From assembly GCF_949628215.1 (NCBI RefSeq), contig NC_134311.1, positions 59,380,205 through 59,444,204 on the forward strand: 64,000 bases of DNA, written 5' to 3'. Origin of the DNA: Phalacrocorax aristotelis (taxonomy: Eukaryota; Chordata; Aves; Suliformes; Phalacrocoracidae). A program made the position numbers and the translations under genes. This document shows, one piece after another, positions 10,801 through 25,648 of the stretch. Position 1 is the first letter of the stretch; each line of letters opens with the position of its first letter. The notes under the pieces were generated by a model, which was not told where the DNA came from, made no database searches, and saw nothing but the letters and a program-made list of their open reading frames with translations.

Positions 10801-13800
10801 CAGTCAGAAAGTGAGAGCATTCAGGACAGAGAATGAGCTCAACCTGCTTTCAGAGAAGAGGCTTGACATTGAAGATCAGTCTCAAAAATTTCTGCTCCTG
10901 AAATGGAGATGACTGCTTTTGTCACACTGGGCAGATAACTGTAAACCTCAGGCAAGGCCAGCACTGAGCCGAAAAGGGTCTGATCTGGTTGAACTGTTAT
11001 TGGAAACTGCCTCCAGCACGCTTTGTCCTTACTGTACAGAGTCCTAAGAGCTACTGCCAGCTTTGTTCAAGTCAGGGAGGTGGCTTTTCCTCTTGCCTTT
11101 GAATGCCCATCCATGGGCTCTCTCCCAGCCTCTGGTTCAAGCCTTGGAACTGATGCTACTGAGTTAGTGGCACACATCTGTGAGGGGTTGTCTTTCTGTT
11201 CAAAACAGCCCTTGCTGTATGGGATCCCTGGAGCACCTGCGGTTCTGGCCACAGAGAGATGAAAACTGCTGGTTGTACCCACCATTGTCATTCATGATTT
11301 CAGGAGAGCTAACATAGACAGGATGGTAACACAATTTTGGATTGGCTTGGTCCACTACTTTTGATGTCCAAGAGTCTGCAATGTTTATAGGCTCTGTCTT
11401 TTTCTCACCCTTTAAGAGGCAAAACTGTCTGTAACACAATCAGCAAAGCCCATTTAACTATATAATAGATGCAGAGATTGTCCTTTTTGATGGGAGTTAT
11501 ATTTAGGATACACAAGTATTTTCTTTAATATCACATTTGTCTTTTTTTTTTCTGTGATACGCATTTGTGGCTAGATGGCAATAGACCTGGAGGTAAAACT
11601 GGGAACTCCCAGGTTCAAAGCTCTCTTCACAAAGCCTAATACCCTGTTTTAGCCATCTTATGATCTTATGTGCAAAGGAAGAAAAGATACAGAAAAAAAA
11701 AAAAGGACAGGAAACTGATTGGATCAAGTCTACCCCTTGAAGAGTACTTCTGTCTCACAAGAATTGCAGAAGGCATAAATTTAGTTTATTATGTCTTATG
11801 CCAGCTAATAGGCTACCTCATTTTGTCATAGTTCAGTGCATGCACATTTAATCAAAACACCATAGAGGTCAAAGAGGCCATTTCTCCCACTGTGCTTCAA
11901 TTACAGACAGTATTGTGAAATTCCTTGGGCTAGTTGCCTGAAAATGGCATTTTCAGTAGCCCTCAGAATTTATTTCCCCCCTTTCCTGTGGGCAAGTCAG
12001 GCAATTGCTCAAAATTGCTGGGTAAAATTTCTCTAGTTTTTCAAAATTACTACAGTCAAATTACTGTGAGATCTGTCTCTGAAGCCTCATATTCTTCTGC
12101 AGTTGCATAAAACTTTTTAAAAAATCAGGTTTGCACAAATTTTGGCCTGGCTTTAGCAAGGGGAACAGAGGGTAACATGTACTCTCTGTCCCTCCATAAC
12201 CTCCCTTCCATAGCTGTGGCTTTTTTAGTAGACATAGGCAAAAAAATGCTTCCCTATGGAATTTAAGTAAGTCTGTGTAGAATGTTTTTGAGAATGTTGT
12301 CACAGCATGACAACAGAATGTGGTCTGTTGTAAAAGGTCACTGTAACAATATAAGAAGAATATTTAACCTACAAAAATGAAAGACAGGTAACATCTTGCC
12401 TTACCTAGATTTAATAATCTCCTTTATGAACCACTCAGTAGAGAAAAATTTTTCAAGAAATACAAAGTAGCAACTGTGTTTAGTGACTTATGACATAGAC
12501 ATAGTTTATGTCCTACAACACATTAATATTGACATCATGAAGTTCTGTGAAAATAGCCATGTAAAAGGCACTAGCCACATTAAGAATTGAAATAATTTAT
12601 CAATGTTATATTTTACAGTATCTCATTAAAAACATCATGTATTTTATACAAAAAAATGGTGTTTTGGCTAAACCGTTCTAATCAAACTCTATCAATCTAA
12701 TCTAATCAATCTAATAAACTAATCAAATTACTGCCCAGGCACAAGAGTTTCTGAGGCAGCAGTGCTATTTACAGGAGAGATAAGTACTTCTAAATGTGCC
12801 TTTCTGCTGCCCATCCCAAAAGCGTGCAGGGGTTCAAGACCTGCCTTTGCAGGGGTGTCACCCGAGGCTGGGCAGCTGCATAAGGGGCCTGCTTTGAGAC
12901 TACAATTTCTTGTGCAGTTCCCAGCTGCTGGTAGGATACTGCAGTACTTGCTCACTGCTAAGCATTGGTGTTGTGATGCTGTCCACAGAAAACTGCATCA
13001 CTCCCCCTGTAAAGTAGGAGGTTTACATATATGGACATGGAATTGTAATAAGTGACAGTATTTGTTAAAAGCATGTGAAGAATAAATAGATAAATTACAT
13101 CTGAAATTGAAGTCTTTTGTAAGTAAAAAATGAGTAGGACTTGTTTTCACAAGTTGGTTTTTTTTTCTTTTTTTACTTGCAATGTCCAAATCAGTCTAGT
13201 GCTGCCCTAGGAAACATCACTAGGTTGCTGAAGACAAAGGTGGTAACTTGCTAATAGAGAAAACTAGCAGTGAACTGTGTGGTGATCAGAAATGCACCTG
13301 CATGGCAACAAGCAGAGAAGTTCAACAGCCTTCTGATATGCCTCATAGACTTATTTTTATTTCACTCAAATACCTAAAGTCCTAATCATGACTCACCTTT
13401 CCAGTTTCAAAGCATTTTAAGTTTCAGTAGCTGTATTTTACCAAAAAAGAAAAAGCAAAGGATAGTGATATATGCCTTGGAAGGCGAAATAATTACATTT
13501 CATTGTAAGGACTGCCTTCAGATTTTGATAAATAAATAGAGAAAAAAAAAAGCAATGTAATTTCACTCATAATTCCATCAGCTTTTGCTGCTGTGTTTCA
13601 ACAAGTAAGGATGTTTATGGTCAGCATTCTCCTTGCACAGAAAGCCTTCTGTTTATTAAGCAGTTGAAATTTTCCTTTCCTTTCCTTGGTGGATTTTAGG
13701 ATTTATTTTATGCAGAAGATTAGTAGCAGTAATAGTAATATGAAATAATGTTATACAGAGTTGATTATAATAGAGAGCAAAACAATTCACTTATATAATC

Positions 13801-16008
13801 TCCAGTAGAAGTCTTTACAGCCAGAATAAAGATTTGCATTTTTTTTTTCCTTTTGCTGGATATGTAAAATATACTTGCAGCGTTTTACCATTTTAGTCTT
13901 GTGTCATAAAGTAGACTGTCAAATCTACAGTTCTAAAGCCAGTCACTATGATTATTATTCTGGAAGGCTACTGGGTTTTGGCATCACTGCTTATGATAGG
14001 GACGGTTGTTGCTGTAATGAAAATTTGTCAGTAAAATTGTAGACTCGATCCATACCACATGCTGCTTATTATAAACTTGACTGGTTATATCTTCTTCTGG
14101 ATGTCACTCCCCAGAAAAGCATGCACAAACATGCCAGCCTCTCTAAAGCATGTAACCTTGTCTTCTTTGTATTAGAGCCCCAAAGAAAGCACTTTAATTT
14201 AAAGGATTTGCATTTGAAACCAAGCACATTGGATTCCTTCCAGAGTGTTACATACAGAGTGCAGCTCATAATTGTACTCATGGTTGCTATATCCGGGGCC
14301 AGAGTGTCCTACCCTTGAGCTCAGCACACTGATGGCTGCACAGCTGGTGGCCATCCTCCTGCAAGGTAAGTTTTAAATAAAACCAGAACGTAAGAGCTAT
14401 TCAGGTTAAGACATAGGTATGACAGCTGAAGTACCCCTGGCATTAAAGACTGCAAAGATCAATATTAGGGTGCACCTACTGTGTGCTTTTATATGGAAGA
14501 GGAAGAGAGAAAACAAAATGTTTCTCCTCCCTTGCATCTTCATCCTTCTTTTCCTGAGGAAGCAGGTAAAAAAGCAAAAACAGGATCATGTCAGAGATAG
14601 CCTGAATTAAAATCTAAAAGTAGCTGCTCCTGTTGTATATTGAAATTGTAACTTGTAATTTAAAAATATGCATTTAATTCAGTCAAATTTGTTGAAAAAA
14701 TATTTGCATTACTTAAAAAAATCAGCTAGTTCTAACTGAGGTACTACTTCATCATAAGTATGGTAGCACTGTGGGCCCCTGCGGTGAACAGTGTTTGACA
14801 GTGTTTTGGGGCTGGTTAGACACTCATTAGAAGGCAGTCAGAAGGGTGAGAGGCTGGCAGTTCCAGTAGAAAATGGGTTTGGGCTTGAACTTTCTTGAAA
14901 GCCTAAAAGACTCATAAAAAAGAGTGTTGTTCCTGAAGCTTAAAGACATCATTGTCATCAGAATCACAAGGCAGAGCAAGCAAGTCATATTTAATCCTTT
15001 GAAACCAGTAATGTCCAGGACAGTCCATGCAGCCTTCTTCCTTTCCTTCTATTTCCCCATCCAAATAGGAAAATTGACAGGAATCACAATTCCTCTGGGT
15101 TTTGTTTGTTTGTTTGCTGTTTTTTTCCCCCTCAGTGTGTACAAGAAGGGCAGGAAGGAATGCAGAAGAATTTTGCCACATAATCCATGTCCCCAGCCAG
15201 ACAAAAGTTTATAAAAAATGTATTGCAGCAGGATGAAATTCAGATGCTAAACAAGCCAGGGATATAGTGAGTCTTTGGAAAAAATAAGAATGAGGAGGTG
15301 TAGGGAACTCCCCTATTGCCTCAGCACTAGAATTAGATGAAGTAAGCATCAGTTATCAGACACATCATTCATGCTGTCGTTTAAAAAAAATCAGATATAA
15401 TTAATTTTTAAAAAACATTTTGACAGAGTCCTTCTATTACTGGTTTTGTACGTTAAGGATATAACTTAATAAAAATTGGGAAGTCAATCATAGTGTGCAT
15501 GATACAGATCTCAATAGTGATGCCTGAGGCAAAATGCCTGTGGCATTACAGTCCACTTGTAGATACACAAACTGGCATACAATTATTTTTGGTGAAAAGT
15601 CTCAGGGGGCAAGATGGAGCAGAATATGCTGGAAAAAGGCACCAAATATTTTCCCCAGAGCAAAATCTTTCCTCTTAATATTTATCACCATGAGTGGCAG
15701 AAAGTTTAGAATACCAGGAGGAAGGCTGTTCTTATTCTGTTGCTAAATGCTAGGAAAGGAATTATTCAGGTGCAGTGCCCAATCTTCAGGCAAGATAGAG
15801 TCACATAGTTTAGTTAAGGGCCAAATGAAGACTGAGAGCTGGGATATCTACCTGCACTGAACCAGAACCTGTGGCTCTTCAGGTTCCTCTCTTTCTACTT
15901 GTCAGATAACTTCATCATAATAACCTCAGTTTTGCACAGCTGTTTCTACCAACAGACCCAGGCTATCTCTCAACTGCTGTGTTGGTGAAGAGGAAGCATT
16001 GTAAAATC
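7881..16008. other. repeat-poor non-coding desert
   Basis: No gene, RNA or transposable element is recognised. The frames present are short, without family motifs, and several begin with non-ATG codons. The only structured items are a TAATC-rich microsatellite near 12675-12730 and a possible cryptic exon near 14177-14367, noted separately. Confidence 0.5.
12675..12730. repeat. TAATC/CTAAT-rich degenerate microsatellite
   Basis: Imperfect tandem units of the type TAATCAATC repeat over about 50 bp. It is degenerate and has no other apparent content. Confidence 0.6.
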
Positions 16009-16043
16009 ATATATATATATGTGTGTGTGTGTATATATATATA
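16009..16043. repeat. compound (AT)n(GT)n(AT)n microsatellite
   Basis: AT units, then GT units, then AT units again over about 35 bp. Alternating purine-pyrimidine DNA of this kind can be length-polymorphic. Confidence 0.9.
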
Positions 16044-19000
16044 CGTGCATTTCAGCTTACTCTGTATGGCAATTTTTATAAATGCTCACACTTCAGATCT
16101 CTATAGGAGCAATATCCCGCATGTTGGAATACATCCCTTAGAGCAAATGGTTGTATCTGGAGCTAGATCCAATTAGTGTTTTCTACTTATCACAGTTTGG
16201 ATGAAGGCTTATGACTGCAAGACTTGGCAGACAAGAAGTCAGACCACATTAATTCAAATGGGTTCAATATAAGGTTGGCTCAACTGCATGGCTATCTGTA
16301 TGCCGGCAGATGCAGACTCTGATGAATGTGCTACACTGCCTAGCTTTGAAGTCTTATGTTTTTAGTACAAAACTGCTGTAACTGTAAATGCTGTAACTGT
16401 AAATTGCACAAGTCAGAAGCTGAATCTAAGGGACATGTCTGAAAAAGAAACAACCAAAGGGAGTATTTTTCCACCTAGAATGGCAGCTGAACGTAGACCT
16501 CTCTAGGTTGTATTTTATCGTTTATTTGCCTGGAAAGTCAGGGCACCACATTTAAGTAGTTGCTTCGCATTGCTGTATCAGGATTTACTCTAGTGCCTTG
16601 CAGCTGCATAATTTAAAGGTTTCACACTAGTTTAAACCTCCATGTCCCTCAGTTTTAATCCTTTCTAAGGCTGCTTTACAGTTCAGTGAAGTTCCTTTGT
16701 ATGGGATTTGCAATGCCATGTAACCAGGAGTCATATGCAAACACTATTCATTATACAGGAGGGCTGGTAAATGGCCTGACAGTATTTCCTCCAGGAACGC
16801 TTTGTCAGATCTGGGCTTTCTGAGGCAGTGTTGCATCAAAAGAGCCCTCCTATAAAAATGTAAGAGAGGTCAGTAAGAATGTGCCACTTCAGTGGAAGCT
16901 GGCCAGACTGCAGGTCTCTTCATATATATGTTTTACTCCTTGCAGCTTTGGGGTGGAGGGGTATTTTCCAGAGAAGGATGGTATGGAATCTGAACACTTG
17001 TAGTACTTGCTTCCCTTATGCACTTTCATACAGTGGTTGAAGTGGAGACAGGGGTATTACTGGGAAGCAAAGTTGAACTGGCCATTGTGAATGAATTATT
17101 GAGAATTTTTCAGTCCTTTCTTCTGCTCGCAAGCTATTAATGAACTTACTTCATGCCATTTTGACATCCACCTCTTCCTGGTGCCGTAGCATTGCCACTG
17201 GCTTTGGAAAGTCACATTGAGCACTTTCTCCTAAAAGTTTAGTGAACGTGTTCTGATTTTGGGCATTCATGAACGCTGGCATTGCCCATCTCCTGTTCTT
17301 CATCTGTGGGTGCAGCTGACCGCCCATGTCACTTAGTATAGCTTCTGCTTTAGGGTTAAAGGAGACTGTTTAACAGCAGCAGAGTGGTGGCAGCAGCAGG
17401 CAGACTGTTGTGGATGGATATGCTCTTTCCTCAGGTGCAGTGCCTCCCGCTGTGGGAGGAATTGGCCTTTGCCAGACGGTCATGCAAAAGCTCCACTGAT
17501 GCAGATGTTCACAAGAGCTAGTTAAGACTGGTATAAGAGCTGCAGTTCAAAGTATGATTATTTGTAAGAAATATTTTTGCAGAAATAACCAGCTCTATGT
17601 TTCATAAGACTCATTTATATGTCATCTTTTTGCTATATAAAACATGCTTAAAATTAATGTTACATTTCTGTATAAGCAAAACTAAAAGAACAAAAATGGA
17701 GACAGTCACGTTTAATTACTGTTTGTAGGTATAATAATTATAAATACCTGAAACCTTTTTTCATGTGATGTTGAACAACCTGTTAATGACTTTCCTCAAT
17801 CAAATGCAGATCTTTGCACATGAGTAAACAACTATTTATCTTAATTTAGTCTTTTTTCCTGTTTGCAAGGCCTTGTAGGTTGCATTGTAAAAAATTTAAG
17901 AGCTTTCAGAATGGGAGGCAGGGACAACTGTTACCACTAGTATTAAATTGTACAGACTTCCTCTGAACATTCATATTAACAAGATCTATTTAGCAATGTA
18001 CAAATAAAAGTAAGTAAGACAAAGGAACAAAACCTTCCCCTACTCTTGGTTATGCAAATGCTGGGGGGGGTGGGGTGGTCCCTAACACATTTCAGGTACA
18101 TGGAATGTTTGCCCAACCACTCCGCCCCTTTCTGTGGGTGTTGCTGAAGGGTGTTAACAGCCATTTCAGTCAGCTAAAATAAACCGTGCCACAATGAGGA
18201 CAAACTACTACAGAGAACATGTAAATTCAACAGCTGTATCTTTAATAGTCTGTCCTTTAATGACATTACACCCCAACATTGAGCTTCTGTGGCAGGTGCA
18301 GCAAGATCTGAAAGAATGGAGCAAACACCTGAGCACACCTGGTCAGTTACCCTTTGCCTTTGAGTTTGGGCTGCTCATGCCAAGGCTGTGATATCTACTG
18401 GCGCTCCACAGCCTTTACCAACCAAAGGACCACCGAAGACTTTGAAAAAAACCACCTGAAATGGTTTAATTGTTTTGAAAATCATCCACATACCATTTTT
18501 TCCAATGCTCATACAGTAGTGTTCATTTCCAAGAAATATAATCTGTCTTGCTTTTTATGCTTATTACTTTTCATCTTCCCCAATTTTATTCCTTTCCCAT
18601 TCACAGGGAGGTTTGTGTGTTTTCATAATGTTCTGCAGTTGCAGCATTTCATAATTTATGGCCCACCAGTGATTCACTGCACAGAGATTGATAAATTGCT
18701 AGACAGGGACAATACAAGGGACATTGAGTCTTGCTTTTTCTAGTCTTGTGAATATATTACTTAGGCTTTCAGAAATGTGTGGCCATCAGAATTAATTATT
18801 AAAAAAGTAATAGCCTCTACTGTCTCTGTAGATTTCTGAATACAGAATACAGAGGTATTTTGACTTGTTTTTCCTGAACAAATTCAACTGCTTTCTGCCA
18901 TAAGCATTAACTGACAAAATGAAGCAATTTCTCTTCTGTGAAAGAAAGCATGGAAAAAACAGGAAAATCAGTGGTGTCCAATATAGCAGGAGAAACTCAT

Positions 19001-22000
19001 CTAGCAGCATAGTTACAGTCTTTGATGTCAGATCATTGTTGATATGAAGACAACAAGGCTTATTTAATGATCCTGCTCTACTTTCATGCTGTTGCAAGAA
19101 GGTTATGTACAATGTGGAAGCTTACTCACTTTGTATAATACAACTAGAACAGGCTATCATCAGGAAAAAATGTGACAAAAATGAACCTGTGCAAAGCATG
19201 TAATTCTCATGCTGCGGGTATATGGTGACTTGAACAAATGTAGTAGCTTCATACTCTGGCTGCAGTTGCTATAAAATTGGTGATCAAGGTGATTTGTGAT
19301 TGTTAAAAGAACTGATCAAGAAAATTTACCTTTTTGCCCCCCTCCTTCTTGCCTATTTCCCTTTTGGAAGAGCTTTGTCCACTGACAGCAGTGCATGGGC
19401 TGGCTCTCTGTGACCCCCGCCACCTGCTGGCTGCCCCCCAGCAGCCAGTGATCTCTCCTGTAGCTGCATGGGTCAGAGGATGGGCTTTTTTTGGGCAAGG
19501 CAGGTGGCTTGGCAGGGCCAGGGATTTTACCTGGCTTTTGCCAATTGTGTTGATATGCATTGCTGTAATGCAACAAATGTGAGGAGACAGCATTAAAAAA
19601 GTGTTGCAAATGGCGAAACAGATTTAGAGGTAGAAGTTTCTCTTGTCTTGGTTTGGGGTGGGTTATTTTTATATTGTTTTGTCTTTTAAATAGAAACAAA
19701 GGAGTCAGCAGATATTGTCCAGATGAATTAGAATTTCCTGTAGCTGGTTGGAAGTGGTCAGGTCACTGCTGTGAGCCACATATTAATCTACTTGAACCAA
19801 AGCAGCACTATAAATGGTGATTTCCATCCATGCCTGTTATTTAGTCCTGCTGGCATTTGTACTTCCAGGTACCTCATACAGTGAAAAAAATCAGAAAACC
19901 TTGCATGGGTTCAATGGGGTAAGTAGGGAATTTTCCCCAGATTTTGTGACCCAGAAATTGAACAAATTTTCCACTTGAGTCTTTGAGCCATAATTTCTCT
20001 GAGTGCTTACTGAAAACACAGCTTGTGGAAGTAAAGCAGAGAGCTGCAGTCTACACATCTGATATTTAAAGAAGACAAATGCATAATTTTAAAATTTCCT
20101 GTCTGAAATGTTTTTACTTATAGCTACTGCTGCTTGTCTCCTTCAGTACTTTCTGTGGAATAATTAGCCTTATTCTCTTATACCTTTGCTACTCCTTTTT
20201 CTCTTGTCCAAATCCACAAGTCTGTTATTTGGCAGCAGGCCAACAGACCAAGTTAAAGAGAACTTTTGCAGAGCATTTAACAGGTACTGTCTCACATGCC
20301 CCTCAGCATGAGCAGGCACAATTTTGCTCTCCAGCTGGGCGTTCTTTGCAGCCAAAATATTCTACCAGATTAACAAAGAGAAGCAAGGTAATCTCATATG
20401 TTTGCCGGCTCCCTTTCACCAGCTGCCTGGACTTCATCAGTTACAGGTTTTAACAGAAGAAGAGACTTCCAAACAACATAGTAAATTTTAGTTATATTTT
20501 GGATATAGCTAATTCTTTGTCTTTAAAAAAACTAAGGTTAGCTTTTCCAGCCCTCTAGTGAATCTATAAAAATTATACATTAATTGAAAGATCTGCCTGG
20601 TTAAAGAGTTATAATGTTATGGCAGCACGTTCTGTGCTAGGTTTTGGCAAGCCAGCTATAAAGCGCAATTGTATCTGCAGGAGTGGGACTAGACAGAAGC
20701 AAATCTTAGTTTAGGCTAGTAGGTTTCATTTCTTTACCTGTGAAAAGGAGACATGTATATTATTAAATGACAGTAACTGACACCTCCAGTTATATTTGTC
20801 TTAAATACGTACAGATTCTTTAACACCATTGAAGCCATGTAGAAAAGACCTTAGCAGTAGACAGGTAATGAATCAGGTAATAGATGTGAATTCTTAGGTC
20901 ATTTTGGTTTTGCTTTAAAAGACTGAATTCACGGAGGGAGAGATCATGCCAAATAAAGGAGACAATTTATATTTAGTGCAAATCTTGTAAATATAAGGGC
21001 AATTTATGGTTAAGAACCATCCATTCCCAGAGAATTAAGGACATAGTACAGTAGCTTTTGAGATAAGACTAAAAAAGTGAAGCAGAATGTTGATGCGTGG
21101 CCTAATTTTCCTTTTTTAAAATCAAGTTGTTAGAAATCTACTGTATGTTGCATATTTAATATAGCTAAACTCCTTTTCACTGGTGAAAAAGAACCTCTTA
21201 GAAAATTCAGGGCTGAGCTGGAGCTTTAGTGTCTCTTCTCTGAATATTGGGTGGGTTATCCAGGAAGGAAAAGACTTAAAGTTAAATGAAGGGAAAATAA
21301 TAGCAATTTTTTAGGCTCAAACATGTTCAGAAGGAAAAAAATATCAACAGATCCACTCACAAAGGGTTCCATTAGGTGAGACTTTTCTGGAAGAAAAGGG
21401 ATTGAAGAGGAAGGGACATTTGGAAAGTTGTGTGCCCCATAATTGATTCACTTCTGGTGTGTGTTTACGTTTCCTAAGTCTAGACTCAGTTATGAGCTAG
21501 TTAAGAGCAAATGGGCGGGACATTCAAGGTGATTCAATTCAGTTCATTGATTTCAAATCACTCATTAAAACTATGACTGAAAATCAACATGTATAATCCC
21601 TAAAATTGGTATAATAATATTTCATGCTTCAATTATGTATTTCAATGACTTATTTTTTATTTAATTTATAAATAAACACTTTGTGAAAATAATCCTTTAA
21701 AGTATTATAACTGGATATAATTAATATGTACTTATTATTTATATGCAGTTTGGTATTTCTTAAGTAATCAAAATATTTTGTTTTTAAAATTAATCAATTT
21801 ATTCTACAAGGAAAATTACATATATGAACCAAATGATTCAAATCATCACGTCCTTCAGGTTTTTAGATTGGAGAGTATACTTTGTCATCTCACTCATGCA
21901 GCATAGGAAATAAATGTGCTGTATTTTCTTCCCTCAGCTCCTAATAAGTTCTCAATTTTAAATGGCACAGCTGTTGAGATGGACTTTAAAATAAACTAAA

Positions 22001-24704
22001 ATCAAGAAAATATCTGCTTTGAACTTGTAGAACTAGGTGTTGATACCCCCAAACCCACAGGATTTAGCATTTTAATAAGCTGTGGCTTTAGGCTGTTGGC
22101 AAGAAATTCCCACCAGTCCAATAAAATTGAATTCTTCAAGTCTTTTTTGATAACGTGTTTTAATTAGGTTTGATAAGAAGTAGATGCTTCAGGACTCATA
22201 GTAGGTGATCAATATTTTTAATTTAAATTATGAATACAGTGCAGGAAGTGACTTTTTTAAAGCCAGCAAGGCACTATTATTGGAATGTCTTATGGAAATG
22301 CTCAGTGGTTTGTCTGGAACATGACATTAAAACTCTGTTTTAAAAAAAAAAGTTATCCTCTCTATATTCAAGGCAAAATGAGGAAATAATGGAAATGCTG
22401 CTATTCTTGTTACAATGTCCCATCCATCAGTATTGCTTGTGGGATACCCAAAGCAAAAGACCTCAAGGCCTTTGGACTCTGTAAACCCAAACAGGGGCAC
22501 AGGGTAAATAAGGAATCAGAGAGGTGGTATAGGGCATGGGAAAGAAGCACTGGCTTCACAGGGGACTGCAAAAAAGAAGTGAAAAGAGGCCTAAAAAATT
22601 AAAGTTATACAAGGTGTTCTCCACATGACACTGAGGGAAGAGTAAGAAGGCAAAAAGTGGAAGAAGCAGGAGCTCTGTGCACCTGGCTTTCACATCCCAG
22701 CAGGCTGAAAGGGGATCATCCTAGGGTGGTGTTTTTGTCAAACAGCCAAACTTCTGTCCCTTCCAAGGTCTGTGTATTTCTGCTTGTGCCTTATTGTGTC
22801 TTGCAGGTGGCAACATCTTGCTCTTGCTTAGGTTTTGCTTGTTTATGCACAAGAAGAAGACTTTTTTTTTTAACATAGCATTTTTGGGCCACACCTCATC
22901 ACCAAGCTCTGTGCTGTCTGTGACTGCCACAGCGCCCTTTACAGGCTGTGCGGTGTCTTCCTCAGCCCCGTGCTAACACACAGAGTCACCATGTCCTGGA
23001 AAAGAGTAAATAGCTTACTGTGTCTTGGGAGATGGCAAGGAGGTAGGTTCCAGGAGGCCCCAGTCCTGCTGGATGCACCCCCCTGAGCGCAAGGGACCAT
23101 GCTTAGCTCCACATGCCTGCCCAGGAGAGAATCCCCTCTTTCCCCATCAGAGCAACCACCATGGAGTGCACTTCCAAAAAGCAACCTTGCTTTTATAAAG
23201 AGCTGGTGTCTGCTATTTTTTAATACTTGTTCTAATTAACACAGCAGGAAGTGTTCTCAGGTTCCTCAAAAGCAGAATATCCCCGGGCATCAGAGTTTTT
23301 CTGGGCTTCTTCCAGCCCTGGCTGAACCTGCTGACAAAAACATCACTAAATCTAACTGTAAGGTTCATTTTCTAAATCAACACTTAACCAGCAGAAGCTG
23401 GACTTACATCCCTGGTTCATCTGCATTTTTTGTATTTCAAACCAGTGCCTGCTCATATGGCAGCCCTTCAGCTTGGATAACTAACAGTGATTCCCTACTG
23501 CTTTCCAGGCATTCATCTGCCTCTTCTCCCCACCCTCACTTCAGATCTTTTTTTCTTTTTTTGGTAGGAGAAGCAAGAGGAAGGATTTGAAGGCTGGTGG
23601 AGTAGAAACACAGGGAAAGAAGGGCGTAGCCCAGCTCTGCAGCAGGGAGTTGGGGCAGTCATTGATGCTGTCACTGCTTGTGAAGAAAGCAGTACCCTAC
23701 AAACCCGAGCTTTATTATCCTGCAGCCTGTCCACTACCTGAGCAGGTGTGTACCAGGATAAATGCATCTAAGCCTCGCCCAGTATGGGACCTCTCTAAGA
23801 CCTTCTCTATCTATATAAAATTCTCATGAAGTACGAAGGTTCAGAAAGCATGAATAATGTAATCTGCCTTTCCAGAAGTCAAGGGCACACTTGCCATGAG
23901 GATCTGTGATGTGTATGGCTTCCCTGCCATATGTAAATGTGCTGTGAAACAGTGCATGGACAGGTACTATCAGGGAGCTCTTTTTTCAACTTGCCATGCA
24001 GTAAGCAGCAAGTGCTCCTACCCAGTGACATTGCCAAGGAATGTTTTAAAGCTTCTTCTATATTTTGGTGGATACTTTTTCCCCAGTCAGAAGTGACAGG
24101 CATCCAGCCCAAAATTAGTCAAGTTTTTGGTTTTTTTTCTTTGAAAAGTGATCAGTATTGCTGCTGCATTGTGGGCAGGGGAAGCACGTTGTTATGGTGG
24201 CTTTCATTTAACTACAGCTGCAAACATTATGTTAGCAAATCAGCTCTTTGCTCTCATTGAATTTGTTCTCTACAGCCCTGTAGTTCAGGGAAAGCTCCAC
24301 CAAAATGTGTGAAACACTCAAAAGCAAGAAGCCATTTAGAACAGAAACAGCAATGGAAAATAATTGACCAGAGCCAGCAAACCCCATTATTAAATTACCA
24401 GTGATAGATCAAAGGACAACTGCACAGCTTTGAATAATGGAGCTTTGCATCTTTCTCTGACTTTCAGACCAAGATTTGATTTAAAAACTGAGGTGTCCAA
24501 TCCTTGCTAATAGCACCTTTGAGAAACTCCAGCTGCATTCACCCTACAGTCCAGGGGAATAAAACCCTTTTTCTTAAAAACTGACTGAGGTCAGCAGTTA
24601 GCATGAGCATTTACACAGAAAATTAAAAATACTCAGTCTTAGTATTGCTGAGTATTGCAGAAGGAATGAAACCCCATTTGTTCTTTGCCACAATAATGAA
24701 AAAT
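16044..24704. other. repeat-poor non-coding desert
   Basis: No gene or transposon is recognised. A 15-bp unit is duplicated in tandem at about 16374-16403. The segment 21530-21860 is unusually AT-rich with many homeodomain-like TAAT motifs and no repeat signature. The remaining frames look random. Confidence 0.45.
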
Positions 24705-24721
24705 GGGGGGGGGGGGGGGGG
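24705..24721 (+). repeat. poly-G tract (G17)
   Basis: Seventeen consecutive G residues followed by CGGGAGGG. Such a run can form a G-quadruplex. It is also a common site of sequencing or assembly length error, so the exact count is uncertain. Confidence 0.85.
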
Positions 24722-25648
24722 CGGGAGGGAAGAGAGCAAAATACTATAATTTCAGCTATCTCAGCTCTCTACTATCCAGCATGGGGGGTGGTGTCCCCTT
24801 TCAGGTGCAGCAGCACAAAGACTCATGTCAGTCGAAGGAGGCATTGGCAGTGGTTTTATGCTAAAAATAAAAGCCAGAGCATTCCCTGGCTTCCACCTTC
24901 TACAGTTCATCTGAACCACAACATCCATCATGGCCTTACACGGCTGGGAGCTTCAGCGCACTGGAAGGAGTCTCCTCCACCCTTTGTGATCAGAGGAAGG
25001 GTTAGGAAATCCCTGTGTTGAGGAATGCACAGCAGTTGTTTCCTTCCTAAGCCTATGGGATGGGGAGGAAGGTATACAGAGGAGGTGAAACTCTGTTTAA
25101 TGGTCAGTGAGCATGTTCTGCATCCAAAAGAGGGATTAAATTTTACTAGAGAAAAAAAGTCCATTTGTGCAACTGCACCTACAATTCTTTCAGAAAAAGT
25201 ATACGATACAAACTTGACACAGTCCTTTACCTCAGTCTTGCTAGTATTTGTCTTTTTAGCTCCTCATCTTCCCTACATCAAAACCCAAATGAAATCATCT
25301 GGCTGGTGGAATTTGGCACAGCTCCATTATTTTCAGTGGAGTTGTGACAGTTCATGCCAGAACAGGATCTGCTCTCAGGACTAGTAAATGCTGCTATCAT
25401 TGCTGCAGGATCCGAATGTCAAAGCTTCCTCCTGACCCGTCAGATGCTGAGCACTGCTGAGCTTAAAAAAGGTACGTGCCAGCAACCTTCCTAAGATCCT
25501 GGCTTCTGCTTGAGAACTAGTAGCCCTGGGCATCAAGTACCTTGATTGCGGTGCTCACAAGGTTACCTGTTGGTGAACATTTCAGCTGGGACTTTTTAAT
25601 TTGTATTCTAGACGTTCTCTGTTTCTAGAAAAATTGCTTTCATTGTGG

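Noticed and set aside
18354..18743. 129-codon plus-strand frame in the desert
   Set aside because: No motif, no coding-like composition and no neighbouring exon signals; hydrophobic runs come from T-rich DNA.
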